From Ailurus styani (Eukaryota; Chordata; Mammalia; Carnivora; Ailuridae), in assembly GCA_002007465.1 (NCBI GenBank), contig LNAC01000032.1:10560594-10624593 (forward strand): a DNA stretch of 64,000 nucleotides, in the 5' to 3' direction. The notes beneath the pieces were generated by a model that was not told the DNA's origin, made no database searches, and saw nothing but the letters and a program-made list of their open reading frames with translations. Shown piece after piece: positions 35,490 through 46,784 of the stretch (within the stretch, counting starts at the first letter, position 1; every line of letters starts with the position of its first letter). The translations under genes were made by a program, and so were the position numbers.

Positions 35490-36535
35490 AAGATTTTATT
35501 CTTTTGTTTACATTTAAATTATTATTGACATTATAGAAAATATGAATTAGATAAAAACTTGAATGAGCACTTAGAGATGTAAAATGAAATATAGAATTTC
35601 CTTCTCTACCCACTTCTGGTTCTACTCTCCAGAGATAATCATTGCTAACATTTCCCTATGTATCTCTCCAAGAATATTTTTTATCTGTATACTAGTTCAT
35701 CAGATTTCTACTTTCCAAAGTATTATTATGTTTATTACGAAAATTATATTAAAACATAAATGTAGGGAATGCAATACCTTAAAAAAGGAGAATCTCCCAA
35801 TATAAATCTACAAAATAAAACAATGTTCTAAAAATCAAGTATGCAAGGGAAAGGAACCATTCATTAGTGATCATCTTGTATTATGTTTACTGAAAAGTAT
35901 AGGGAACAAGTCAGTTAATTGGAACCAGATATAAAGAAAATGAACATCCTTAAAGCAAAACACATATGCATTTTTAATTCTTTTAAATAACAATGGAATT
36001 ATACTACAAGCTGCTTTTGTATTTAGCTTTATTTTTTAAACAATACGTTTTGAAGATCTTTCCATTTCAGCCTATATAGATTTACCTTAAACTTTTTGAT
36101 TGCTGCATAGCTTCTATTATATGGATTTGCTGTAATTTATATAACCAGTCCAATGTTAGTGAACACTGAGCAAAATGCTGAATTCTTAGTACTTCAAACA
36201 ATGCTGCATGAAATAATCTTATAATATGCTTCGTACATTTGTGAAGTACATCTGTATGTTAAGTTCCTTTTAAATGCAGTTACTGCATCAATTTTTAAAT
36301 TTAATAGGTATTGACAAATTGTCCTCCAAAGAAGTTGTACCAATTCACATCCATTAGAAGCAGAGGAATTTGCCTATTTCCGTAAAGATTCAGCATCACT
36401 GGATGTTTCAACTTTTTAATCTTTGCTAATATCCTAGGTGAAAAAATATGGTACATTAATTTTTCAAAGTCCTTTGAATTAATTACAACCAAAGTTGATT
36501 ATTTTTTCATAAGATTCATAGTTATTTTTGCTCTT
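35490..36535 (-). mobile_element. L1ME-like LINE, 3' end, antisense
   Basis: Antisense L1ME features: 'cttctggttctactctccag', 'tttgaagatctttccatttc', 'gattgctgcatagcttctat', 'tacatctgtatgttaagttc', 'ggtattgacaaattgtcctc', 'caaagaagttgtaccaattc', 'actttttaatctttgctaat'. The ORF2 end is heavily decayed. Confidence 0.75.
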
Positions 36536-36544
36536 ATTTTTTTC

Positions 36545-37265
36545 TGTTAACATAAGATAGATCATATCGGTCTTCTGTCAAAACTCTCTGGTGGTTTTCC
36601 ATTTTATCCAAAGTAAAATTTGAAGTTCTTTCCACGCTCTGCACTACCTTAAAAATCTGGCTCTTGGCTCCTTCTCTGACCTCATCTATCAATCCCTCTC
36701 TCTCTCACTTTGCTCCAGCTACTATGACTTTCTCACTATTCCTCACCCATGCCAGACAGGCTCATGTTTCAGAGTTTTTCCTCTTACTCTTCCCTCTGCT
36801 TGGAATTCTCTTTCCTCTCTAGCAGAACGGCTCACTCACTTTAGGTTGCTGCTCAAACGTCATCTTTTTGGTGTTTACCTTACCACCCTACTAAAAGCAG
36901 CACATACCTCCCTCCATTCTGTCTCTGCCCACCCATCTTTGTTTTTCTTTATAACACTTTATAACACTCTACGTGGCATATTATATGTATTAGTGGCTGT
37001 CAACTGGGGGAGACACATTTGACAACGTCTAGAAACAATGTTGATTGACCAGAGGAGGAGGATCTGCTCATAATGGTGTCTGGTGGGTAGAAGCCAGAGA
37101 TGTTAAATAATCCTACAATGTACAGAAGGGCCCCCAACATAAAGAACTATTCAGTTCAATTCAAAATAGCAATAGTGCAGAGATTAAGAAACTCTGGTAT
37201 GTATTTTTATTGGTTTATTGTCTGTTAATCCTCTCTAGCAAGGATGATATTTAAAATATTTAACT
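36545..37265 (+). repeat. L2 LINE fragment, sense, split by MER5A
   Basis: 'gatagatcatatcggtcttc', 'ctctggtggttttccatttt', 'gctccagctactatgacttt', 'ctgcttggaattctctttcc' and 'ctcaaacgtcatctttttgg', then MER5A, then 'tttattgtctgttaatcctc'. Order and strand agree on both sides of the MER5A, confirming a single L2 copy. It lies between two L1ME-like segments. Confidence 0.85.
36992..37197 (+). mobile_element. MER5A-type hAT-Charlie DNA transposon
   Basis: Body: 'agtggctgtcaactggggga', 'acatttgacaacgtctagaa', 'atggtgtctggtgggtagaa', 'gccagagatgttaaataatc', 'ctacaatgtacagaagggcc', 'gagattaagaaactctgg'. A perfect 8-bp target duplication 'tatgtatt' flanks it (36984-36991 and 37198-37205), the length expected for hAT transposases. 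Non-autonomous; no ORF. Confidence 0.93.
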
Positions 37266-37399
37266 GGAAAGGGTATGGGCACTAACCAATCAGACTGGGC
37301 AAAAGTCATAATAGCAACTAGCATGGCTACACAAAGGTTTACCGTTTAATTATTAGCCCTGCCTACCAGAATTAAGACTCATGAAGGAAACTGTTTTGT

Positions 37400-38455
37400 G
37401 CCTGCATCGCATCATTTGCTAAAGAAAATATTTTAAATTTATTTGCAAGTCTATATCCCACGTCAATTTTTGTGTATTTGATTGCTTTTTTCTTATCGAT
37501 TAGCAAATTCATATGTTAAAGAAATTAAAACTTTATTGTCATTTGTTGCAAATAGTTTTTCTCCAGTTGGTTGGTTATGTTTTATCTTCATCTGCAGCAT
37601 TTATTTTTGTCTTGCAGGAGCTTTTAGTTTTTGTCTAGTTATATGTATGAATCTATTTCTTAAAGACTTCTGGATTTTCAATCTTCCTATAAAAAGTCTC
37701 CTACACTAACACTGTAAAAAAAAGTCTCATCTTTTCTTTTAGTTCTTTTATGCTTTCATTTTCACAATTAAATATTTACATATCTGGAATTTATTATGAA
37801 ATCTTTATTAATTGCTAGCCCAGTTGTTCCAAGTTCATTTATTGAGTAATCCATTTCCCCCTCAGTGATTCAAAAAGATATATTTACTATGCAGTTAATT
37901 CCTATATATTTGGTGGTTTATTTCTGAATTCTCTTTTGTTTCACAGATTTGTCTGGTTTTTTTTTGGCTAGTAATAACATTCTTTAATATTGAAGATTTA
38001 CATATATTGACATCTAGTAGGTATATTTACTTACATTAATCTCCTTTTTCAGAAATATTCTGGCTCTACATGCATACATTTATTTTTATAGGTGAACTCT
38101 AGTATTATTTTTGCAAGTCTAAAAAGAAAAAAGAAACCTTTTTGGAATTTTGTTTGGGATGACATTGATTTAACCCATTAAACTTTGGAAGAATTTTCAT
38201 ATTTATATTATTGAGTCTTTCTATAAAAATATATCTCAATTTTCCCAATTTTTTCCCAAGTAGATCTTATGTTTTTCTATTTAAGCCTATTACTAAGTAT
38301 ATTATTTTTAAAATCTGATTTTATTTATTTCACTTTGTTTTCTAACATATTTTTATCCAAAGGTTTGTTTCTTTGTTGGATGCTAACTATATGAGGAATG
38401 AAGTGTGAATCAGGTTTAGATGAGTTAAGACAAACAACTTCAATTTCCTAGCTAT
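37400..38455 (-). mobile_element. L1ME-like LINE, ORF2 region, antisense
   Basis: Antisense ORF2 signatures: 'caaatagtttttctccagtt', 'tgcaggagcttttagttttt', 'tacatatctggaatttatta', 'ttccaagttcatttattgag', 'ggaagaattttcatatttat', 'attattgagtctttctataa'. Its position fits the piece upstream of the 3' end at 35490-36535, so the two may be one element interrupted by an L2 fragment. Confidence 0.68.
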
Positions 38456-41400
38456 ATTTGCTCTTGTTTTTGTCTAGGTTTCCTACTTGTCACTTATCCA
38501 TTCTAAAACAGAATGGCCTTCTCTTATTATTCAATCAATCCTACATCTCAGCATCTTTCTTAGCTCCCTACTGTTCACTTAAACACTTTGAGATTTGTAA
38601 AACAGGCTATTTTAAGTCTATATATTGTTTTCTTGTTTCTTAAAGTTTTCTTAACATTTTAAGTCACGTCGATTTTAAAAAGTAAATTTATCAACTATGT
38701 TTTCTTGCTCAGTTGTTATGCTCCCGTAGAAAAAGTAGAACTGTGATCTAAGTTTCACAATATTTGTAGCTTATACCCAAACACACAGAAATAGAGGAAA
38801 TCTTCAAATTTCTAAAAGTAAATAAAGCTGGAAACCACAACTGAATTTATCAGATTGACATTCTCATTCTCATAGTTGCAGAAACACCAATGTCTGCCTC
38901 CTTGTGGTCTTCCCACAATAAACCATCTGCAATGGTCAGTTCAGCTTTGAGAAAGAAGTGAGAAGAGAGAACAAAAAAGCCTATCAGGTTCTTTAATAGC
39001 AGAGGTGTTTTGCTTTTGTATGTAGTTGGTGTCTCTACTGAATACCAGTTCTGCACAGTCTCAAGAACACCTTCCACTGCTACAATGATATCCTTCCTTA
39101 GCTAGATCTCTTTTAGCTTAGTGAAATTTTGAATTTGTACTTGTACCCATTCAGTGATTTGATCGGTGAAGCTGATAACAATTGCTATGCCATTACCGGA
39201 AGCTACTAGAGTATTTTCATGCATCCTATATGTGCTTATTTTAGATAGCTAAGTCTTGAGTTGGCTTGGTATTAAGCACAAATCACAGAGGGAGAGTTCT
39301 ACTTCAAAGACTTTGGTACTATTTTCCAATGAAAAATCTTGGACTGAACCACTGCAATCTGTCAGAAAATTTCTAACAATGTTAAACCTCAAAAAGGAAG
39401 TTGTTCAGATCTTGATTCACTTTTTCCCAAATAGCTTCTTCATTAGTATGCAAATTTCCCTATACCCTACACTAAAAGCAAGCTCTATATACCAACAAGT
39501 CTTGAGGAAAAACATGAGGTTATGAGACTTGCCCCCAAGAGAACAGGTGCCTGACCATCTTATGTAACTAGGAGCAAAACAGAGATCTTCAAGGGGACTG
39601 GCTACAGGTACATAAACTAAGAAATGCTGCCAGTTTGTCAATCAGTGTTCTAAATTCAGCCCCACCTAGAACCATCTTACACATGCGGGCCATCAAAAGC
39701 CAAAGCAGGCCAGAAGGAGGTATACATTTTGAGAGAGAGAAATGTGAACGTGTAGAGGCAATTGCCTAAAACTTTAGGTGCTTTCAGTTTGTCTTTATGG
39801 TGTGTGGGTGGATCAGCCAGGTGTAAAAGACTAGAGACAGAAGGGACACTGTATAAATGTAATGAGCCTCGTATGCAAGTTGTTAAAACAGTCCACATAA
39901 TCTCTGTTATGGTTAGAATACAAATGCCACATCTTTTCAACATTAACAGAATTCTATTCTATCCCTACACATTGCTTTAGGCATCTCATTTGTCAACACA
40001 TTTGGACATCAGATAGGTATAAATTAAAGTATATAATTTATAGTGCATAAAAATCACAGAAATGCTTATTGATTCCTAAATTAGGATAATATATTTTAGT
40101 TGGTGCAGTCTATTATCAATAAATCTTAATTGAATTTTCAAGTTAGAGCCTGCAGGGAAAATGTGCTCTAGTTTTTTTTTTTTTTTAGGTTTCCAGAAAC
40201 ATTGAGCCCAAACGTTGTGAATGTTCCCTGACTAAATGTAACTGGATCGCTTTGCAACAAAGATGAATCAATTCCCTTAATTTGTTCAAATGAAAATCAT
40301 TCACATATTCTAGGTCTAAGGTTTTCAACTACTCTGTAAAAGTAATTAAAGTTTCTTGTAAAATACATTCCAACCAGTAGAATATTACTGAACATTAATC
40401 TTTTTCTTTTAAGTACATTCTCAAATTTCAGCACTATTTTCAGTGTAAACACACATGAAGTCTTCTATTTCTGAGATAAAGGTGACTTGATATATTAAAA
40501 AGACTATCCCTTTCAGGAATTCTGCCAACATTTCTGGGGAAAATAATCTATACCAGAAATATTAATGGCATAGAAAGTCATGGGAATCATCCCAAAATTT
40601 AAAAAATAAAATTCATGTTTTACCGCTTTGACTTGAAGAAAATAATGGTTAAGGTGCTCACTTTGGAATTGTAATTTCAAATGCCTCTTTTTATCTGAAA
40701 TATTCGAAGTCAATGTGTATTGTTTTCTTGGGATTGGGCTTCCATTAATGTTGTCTGTCTTCCTTGGGTTCCCTCAAAAGCTGACCCTGAAACAAGAGCT
40801 TGGGTGGCAGGCAAATTAAGGAAGCCAAATTATGTGATAATACTTTGCTTTGTTTAATTATAACACAAACCTCTGAAGTAGATATATCAGCCATTGCTCT
40901 TAATTTCAAGAACTGAACCTAATTCCCTTTAGCTAATTAAGTAGAGGAGGGAGTTTATTAAAAGGATATTTGTTGGTTTACTGAATTGTTGGAAGACCTA
41001 GAGAACCTGACTTGAATTTAAACTCCTAGAAACAATTCCAAAAACCATATGGTACAGTTGGTCCAAAGAGGAAACCATTGGTTCTCCAGCTGTTTTGCAG
41101 GGTGTTAGGGTAGGTGCTTCCAATTCTCAACTCCCCCCACAAACCCCATGCCTCTTCTGTACCAGGAACTTGATCATCAAACCACTGAGAAACTGCATAC
41201 ACTGTTGCTGCTACCATCGAAAGAAGCAGCAAAAATGGATTCAGACTGGAGACTCCTTTCTCTTGTTGCTCACTTACTGGTCAAATTCTGATGTGTGTGA
41301 GTCTGACTGGGGCAGCTGAGCCACTGTCATGGTCCCAAGCCTAGCTGCAAGAGAGGTGGGGAGTTTCCTTTTCTGCATTCTACTTTTTGGAAGAAGGACT

Positions 41401-41464
41401 CTTAAGACTGGGATTATCCCACTACGATAAAGATATTTTCGAATATCCTGGATTGGAAACATGA
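38456..41464. other. Long unassigned segment
   Basis: About 3 kb. It includes a minus-strand reading frame near 38850-39250 discussed as a finding, a T-run at about 40171-40186, and 40750-41460, which looks like an old LTR in antisense ('gggttccctcaaaagctgac', 'gaaacaagagcttgggtggc', 'agcctagctgcaagagaggt') but cannot be assigned. No confirmed gene. Confidence 0.4.
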
Positions 41465-41640
41465 TGGATATCCATGTCCAATATAGTAAGCAGCTTCATT
41501 TTACCTGCGAGGAAACTGAAAATCAGTAAGTTTCAATAACATGTCAAATGTTATATGGCCAGGAAGGGTAGAGTCAAACTATAAATTTAGGTTTGTCTAA
41601 CTCTAAATCCCATGACTTCATTCACTGCTTGTTTGTTTGT
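41465..41640 (-). repeat. MIR SINE remnant
   Basis: Antisense MIR: 'cttcattttacctgcgagga', 'aactgaaaatcagtaagttt', 'aatgttatatggccaggaag', 'ctctaaatcccatgacttca'. It ends beside a short (TTTG)n run at 41628-41645. Confidence 0.7.
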
Positions 41641-42042
41641 TTGTTTAAACCCCAAACATATAGCCAAGTACACCAACTCACACACAGAATTTTTAAACAA
41701 GAACAGTTCTTCTATTGTTACCAAAGAGTGAAATATGTAGTGGGCATCTGTTGTGCTTTGTTTTTTCATTTTGCCTACTCACCATCAGTCCTGTCATCTT
41801 CTGGTAATAGCAACACTTCTTTTGGGGAGCCGACCCTCTCCAAATTCCTTTGAACCTAATGGGACCATGGTTATGGCATTTTCATTCAATCCCTCAGGAG
41901 GAATGGGCATGCAGATTAGGTTGACCAATCCTTGACATCAAAATGGCCATGATGAATGAATTAGGAATGGACATGTTGCCTAAACTGGGCCAGTAAGAGT
42001 TCATCCTAGGACTTTTCTGCTAGAATTTGTGAACAAGATACC

Positions 42043-42952
42043 CTCTGTGGTTGGCTGAATAATGGCCCTTCAAAGATGCTGACATTTAAAAAGCTCCAGA
42101 ATCTGTGAATATATTACATAGTAAAAGAGATTTTGAAGATGTGATTAAGTTAATATTTTGAGATGAGCAGATTATCCTGGACTATCTAGATATTTCATTT
42201 TGGATGGGCCTAATATAATCATAAGAATCCTTATAAGAGGGAATCAGGAGAACAGAGTAAGTGGAAAGCAAAATGACCATGGAGGCAGAGAGTGGAGTGA
42301 TGTGGCCACAAACAAGGAATGTTAGCAGCTTCTAAAAACTGGAGGAGAGTACATTTGTGAGTTCTCCAGAGAAACAGAAAAAAAGTATAAAGAGATTTAT
42401 TTTAAGGAATTGGCTCATGTGGTTACGGAGGCTGAGAAGTCCCAATATCTTTAGTTAGCAAGCTAGGGAGACATAGGAGAGCAGATGGTGAAGTTCTAGT
42501 TTGAATTTGAATCTGAAGGCAGATGACTGATGTCTCATCTCTAAGATAAGCAGAGAACAAATTGTTCCTTACTTTGCCTTTTTGTTCTATCCAGATCTTC
42601 AGTGGATTGGATGAGGACCACCCATAATCTACTTTACTCAGTCTACCAGATTCAAATATTAGTCTCACCCCAGAACACTCTCATAGACATGCTTGGAATA
42701 ATATTTAAATCTCATATCTGGATACCATGTGGCCCATCCAAGTTGACACATAAAATTAACAATCACAGCAAGGAACAGATTCTTTCCTGGAATTTCTGGA
42801 GAGAATGATTCCTGCCCACACCTTGATTTTAGCCCTGCAAGACTTATTTTGGACTTCTGACTTACAGAACTTCAAGAGAATAAATTCGTGTTGTTTTAAG
42901 TCATTAAGGTTGTGGAAATTTGTTAAAGCAGCAACAAGAAAACCAACACAAG
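42043..42952 (+). mobile_element. MLT1-type LTR split by an MLT2-type LTR
   Basis: Left part 42043-42349: 'tgtggttggctgaataatgg', 'aagatgtgattaagttaata', 'tgagcagattatcctggact', 'gtggccacaaacaaggaatg'. Right part 42768-42952: 'gcaaggaacagattctttcc', 'cacaccttgattttagccct', 'ttcaagagaataaattcgtg', 'ttgttttaagtcattaaggt'. The two halves join in register when the insert is removed, which proves nesting. Solo LTR, no internal genes. Confidence 0.9.
42350..42767 (-). mobile_element. MLT2-type ERVL LTR nested in the MLT1 LTR
   Basis: Antisense ERVL LTR: 'gagttctccagagaaacaga', 'agagatttattttaaggaat', 'tggctcatgtggttacggag', 'gctgagaagtcccaatatct', 'ctactttactcagtctacca', 'ccatccaagttgacacataa', ending 'aattaacaatcaca'. 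Its position within 42043-42952 shows it arrived after the MLT1 LTR. Confidence 0.88.
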
Positions 42953-44015
42953 TATTTTTTCCAGAGAGATGAGAGAAATAGAGGGAGAGACTCAGGGACA
43001 TCAGTGAAGATGATAGTGAAGAAGGTTGTGATGATGCAGTTGGAAACCCTTGATTTGTGTCTGAGCCAGCACCATCATCCCTGTGCATTGCAGTTACTTG
43101 GCCTACACATTTGTTTTGAGTACCAGGTAATTTGAATTGTGTTTCTGCTAGCCTAAAACTGAAAGAGTCTTAAGAATACAATGTAGTTACCTCATTTTTA
43201 AAATTTCAAATTTGTAAAATATAAGGAAAATGAGAGTATAGAGTAAACAAGTGTCTTCTCTTCCATACACCCAGGTAAAGTGGATTTCATGAAGAAAAAA
43301 AGAATGTTTTCTGAATAACTAGTGTACACTATTCACATTCAGGTGGAGACAGTATTGGAGGCAAAAAAAAATGTTCAAAACATCTCTGAAGGCAAAAGAA
43401 AGTAAAGTCATTGCTTCGGTTAATGCTGAATATAAATTTGCTTATTATCTTTGGATAAATAGCAATCATTTAGCTTTCAGTCATTAAGATTTGTTGACTT
43501 CAAGAGTGAAGCTCTCATCTTGACCAGATACGAATTTTGTTTTTGGTTTAGGAGAATTAATTCTGCAGATGTATTCTGGTCATGTAAAATTTTAATAGAA
43601 GCAGTATCTAGATCTTTTGACAGAATGATTGATTGAGGCCCAACACCCGATAAATATAGCATATACTTTTACATGAGTCAATAACACTTTCCTCTAGTTT
43701 GGAAGGAGTGTATATTACTATTACCTCCATTACATGTTAAAAGGCAGCTAAAACAAGGAACATGGCCATTTGTGTGCTTCAACAAAAAGATGGTCATTCT
43801 ATGTGGGAAGTTCATCTTTATTTTCATTTTAGGGGGTGACTAGGAAAAAAGTAAATATTCAAAGTTGAATTAGTTTTGATAGTCAAAGGGGTGAGAAACA
43901 TTGCAACAAGATTCCCCTGGCATTTAGATATGGGTAAAAGGTATTTTAAGCTTGAATCCAGCCATGGTTTCAATGTTCATACCAGTTTTACCTCTCTGTA
44001 ATTTAATTGGTCTGA
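42953..44015. other. Unassigned intergenic sequence
   Basis: AT-rich, with no recognised repeat or exon. Short A-runs such as at 43362-43370. Confidence 0.5.
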
Positions 44016-44290
44016 AGTTAAACATTTTTTCATATTCATGTATAGTTTATTATATACCTGACATAATGCTAAGCACTTTACACACATTATTTCATTTCAT
44101 TGTCATAGCAACCGAATGGAATAAGTACCGCTATTATTTTCATTTTATCAACAAGAAAACCGAGGCTTTGAGAAATCAAGCATCTTTCTCAATGTCACAC
44201 AACTAGTAAGTTAGAAAAGTCAGGATACAGATTTGGCCATCATATTTTACAACCTGTGGACTTCAGAGCCTGTTCTCTAAACCAGTAATA
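44016..44290 (-). repeat. MIR SINE, nearly full length
   Basis: Antisense MIR with long coverage: 'acataatgctaagcacttta', 'cacacattatttcatttcat', 'aataagtaccgctattattt', 'aagaaaaccgaggctttgag', 'aatgtcacacaactagtaag', 'gacttcagagcctgttctct'. The 84-codon frame inside is incidental. Confidence 0.88.
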
Positions 44291-44642
44291 TCAGATCAAC
44301 TCCAGCTTGAATTTACACATGCTACCTTTATTTCATTTATATCCTTCTGATGTTTGTACCTTGTTCCAGATTCATAAATCTATACGGAAATGCATGATAA
44401 CAGTTTTCCTCTGGACCTACTAAAATGCTAGTCTTATTAACTTAGAACTATACAAGGAAATTATAGAGCAGATAACAGTGGGAAGATAAGATTTTTCATG
44501 GAATAAATGAAAAAAAAAGGTTGATGCTTCTTTGCTTGGACGACTGAACTGTTTTTGTGTATAATTAACTGATATTGATTCTAAATGGTTATTTACTTAC
44601 CTCCTTTACCTTAAATATCTAGGTTTTCCAGGGTAATGTCTT

Positions 44643-44845
44643 TTTTAAAAGATTTTATTTATTTATTTGAGAGAGAGATAGAGAGGGTGTGTGTGAGCAC
44701 AGGAAGGAGAAGGGGGTGGGGCAGAGGGAGAGGGACAAGCAGACTCCCCATTGAGCAGGGAGCCTGACACGGGGCTTGATCCCAGGACCCTGAGGTCATG
44801 ACCTGAGCCAAAGGCAGACACTTGACTGAGCCACCCAGGTGCCCC
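44643..44845 (-). mobile_element. CanSINE (SINEC)
   Basis: Reverse carnivore SINE: 'aaaagattttatttatttat', a GA/GT-rich middle, reversed head 'actgagccacccaggtgccc'. The target duplication is imperfect ('tccagggtaatgtctt' at 44627-44642 and 'tccagggttgtctta' from 44846), suggesting a somewhat older copy. Confidence 0.94.
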
Positions 44846-45299
44846 TCCAGGGTTGTCTTAAGCCTCGTTCACTTATTCTGTATACAGAACTCTAACTGGA
44901 TAATTGCATCTGACCTCATAATTTTAACCACCACTTATATTCAGATAACTTACACATTTATATCAATAACCCAAACCTCTTTTCCTATATCCAATTGCTT
45001 AGTAGTTATTTCTGTTTAACAGATCCAAAACACCTTAAACATAATCAAAGCAAAATTTATTATCTCTTCCTCTTGACCACATCCCTTTCAACTGTGACCC
45101 CCTTAATCCAGTTTTATTTTGTGTGACCTGTTTGGTTAGTGGCACTATTATCCATGATCTAATCATTCTTAAATTCCTTTGTGGTCTCTTCTTCATCTTT
45201 TTTTTACATATCTGATCACTAAATTCTAGTAATTTTACCTTTTCAATATACATTTTCTTTGTCTCTTTGTCTTTATCTCAAATAAAAGAAGTTCAGTAC

Positions 45300-46784
45300 T
45301 TCAGATTGTTATTATCTTTCTACCAGCCTTTCTTCTCTGGTTTTTTTTTTTTTCACAGACATACTCCACAGAGACAGAGCTGGAGAATTTTTACTTCTGT
45401 CTAGATTACCCTCCTGCCAACAGCAGCTTTAAAAGAACTGAATAAAATTTTTAAAAATGGTTCTGAAGCAACTAAGAAATAGAAACCTTGAGCCGAGATT
45501 TTGGAGAAAAGGTATATAAATTGAAATGATCCCAACAGTCTGTGCTGTTTATCCTCTCCAGGCATGTGTTAATTGTGATTGGTATAGCATGAGGGGATTA
45601 GAAATCAAATGGGAAGCAGTGGCCAAGGGGTTGATTAACTGCCCAGGGATTTCATCAGTCTCATGATACTGGGTAGGTAAAATTTCGAGTTCAGAGACCA
45701 TTAAAGGAAAGAGGACCTGGTAAACACTTGAGACTTCAGTTGAGACCTGTAATAGACACATCCTAGAACTAGTAAAAATAAAAAAATATAAAGCTATCAT
45801 AAAGACTGAAAGTCAGTCCCAGAGTGTGTTCAGGTGATTTATCCCTATTATAACCATCCACCAAAAAAAAAAAAAAAAAAAAAAAAATCTTCTCTGGAGA
45901 AAGAAAGCATCACCCAGAGCTTCAAGTTATCACTACAAATTTTCATACACAATGTCCAGGATGTTCAATATTTTGTGGAAGATTATAGATATTTCAGGAC
46001 ATGATCACAACATGAGAGAAAAAAAAACAGATGAAAGAAAGAAACCCATGGAGATCCATATACTGTATTTACTGCACCTGAAATCTAAAATAACTGTCAA
46101 TATATTCAAGATAAAAGATGAAAAGATAAAAAATTTCAACTGACATTTTGACCAATATTTTGAAAATTACAGAACTGAAAATTATGGTAACTCAAATAAA
46201 AACTTAATGAACTCAAGAGCAGATTTGACATGACTGAAGAAAGGACTAATAAACTAAGAAAAAAATTAGAAAACATTTCCATATTGATTTGAAAAAAGAG
46301 ACAGGAAATGCAAAAAAGAGCATAAGAGAATTTGGGGGCATGATAACATATTCTAATGTACATGTAATTTGAGGTCTGGAAGGAGAGGAGACAGAATGAG
46401 CAGAAGTAATATTTGAAGAGATAATGACTTAATTTTCTAAAACTTATGAAATATATCAAGTCACAGAATCTGAAAAGTTTTTGAACTCCAAGCAGGATAA
46501 TTAAAAGAAAGCCATATGTAGGCACATTATTAGTCAAAGTGCTAAAAGTGATTACAAAGAGAATATCTTATAAGCAGCCAGAAGGGGGAAAAAAAACTTC
46601 TCTTTAAAGAACAATGAGACTTCTCAACAGAAATGATGGAAATAACAAACAACAGAATAGTTTCTGCAATCATATGAAAGCAAATGCCTTATAATTACAA
46701 AAAAAAATCTGTTAAAAGTTATGATCATAGAACTAAGTGCAAAAGTTAAATGATAAAACTTCAGGACTAAATAATAAGAAAATG
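45300..46784 (+). mobile_element. HAL1-like LINE remnant, 5' part
   Basis: Sense HAL1/old L1 ORF1-like sequence: 'gacatactccacagagacag', 'aacagcagctttaaaagaac', 'gatatttcaggacatgatca', 'ctgaaaattatggtaactca', 'gagcagatttgacatgactg', 'actccaagcaggataattaa', 'cttataagcagccagaaggg', 'cttctcaacagaaatgatgg'. It resumes at about 53195 after two nested LINE insertions. It has an A25 run at 45863-45887. The protein frame is destroyed. Confidence 0.65.
45863..45887. repeat. A25 homopolymer
   Basis: Twenty-five uninterrupted A residues within the HAL1-like remnant. It may be the tail of an otherwise lost insertion or a replication-slippage tract; length is likely unreliable in short-read data. Confidence 0.95.
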
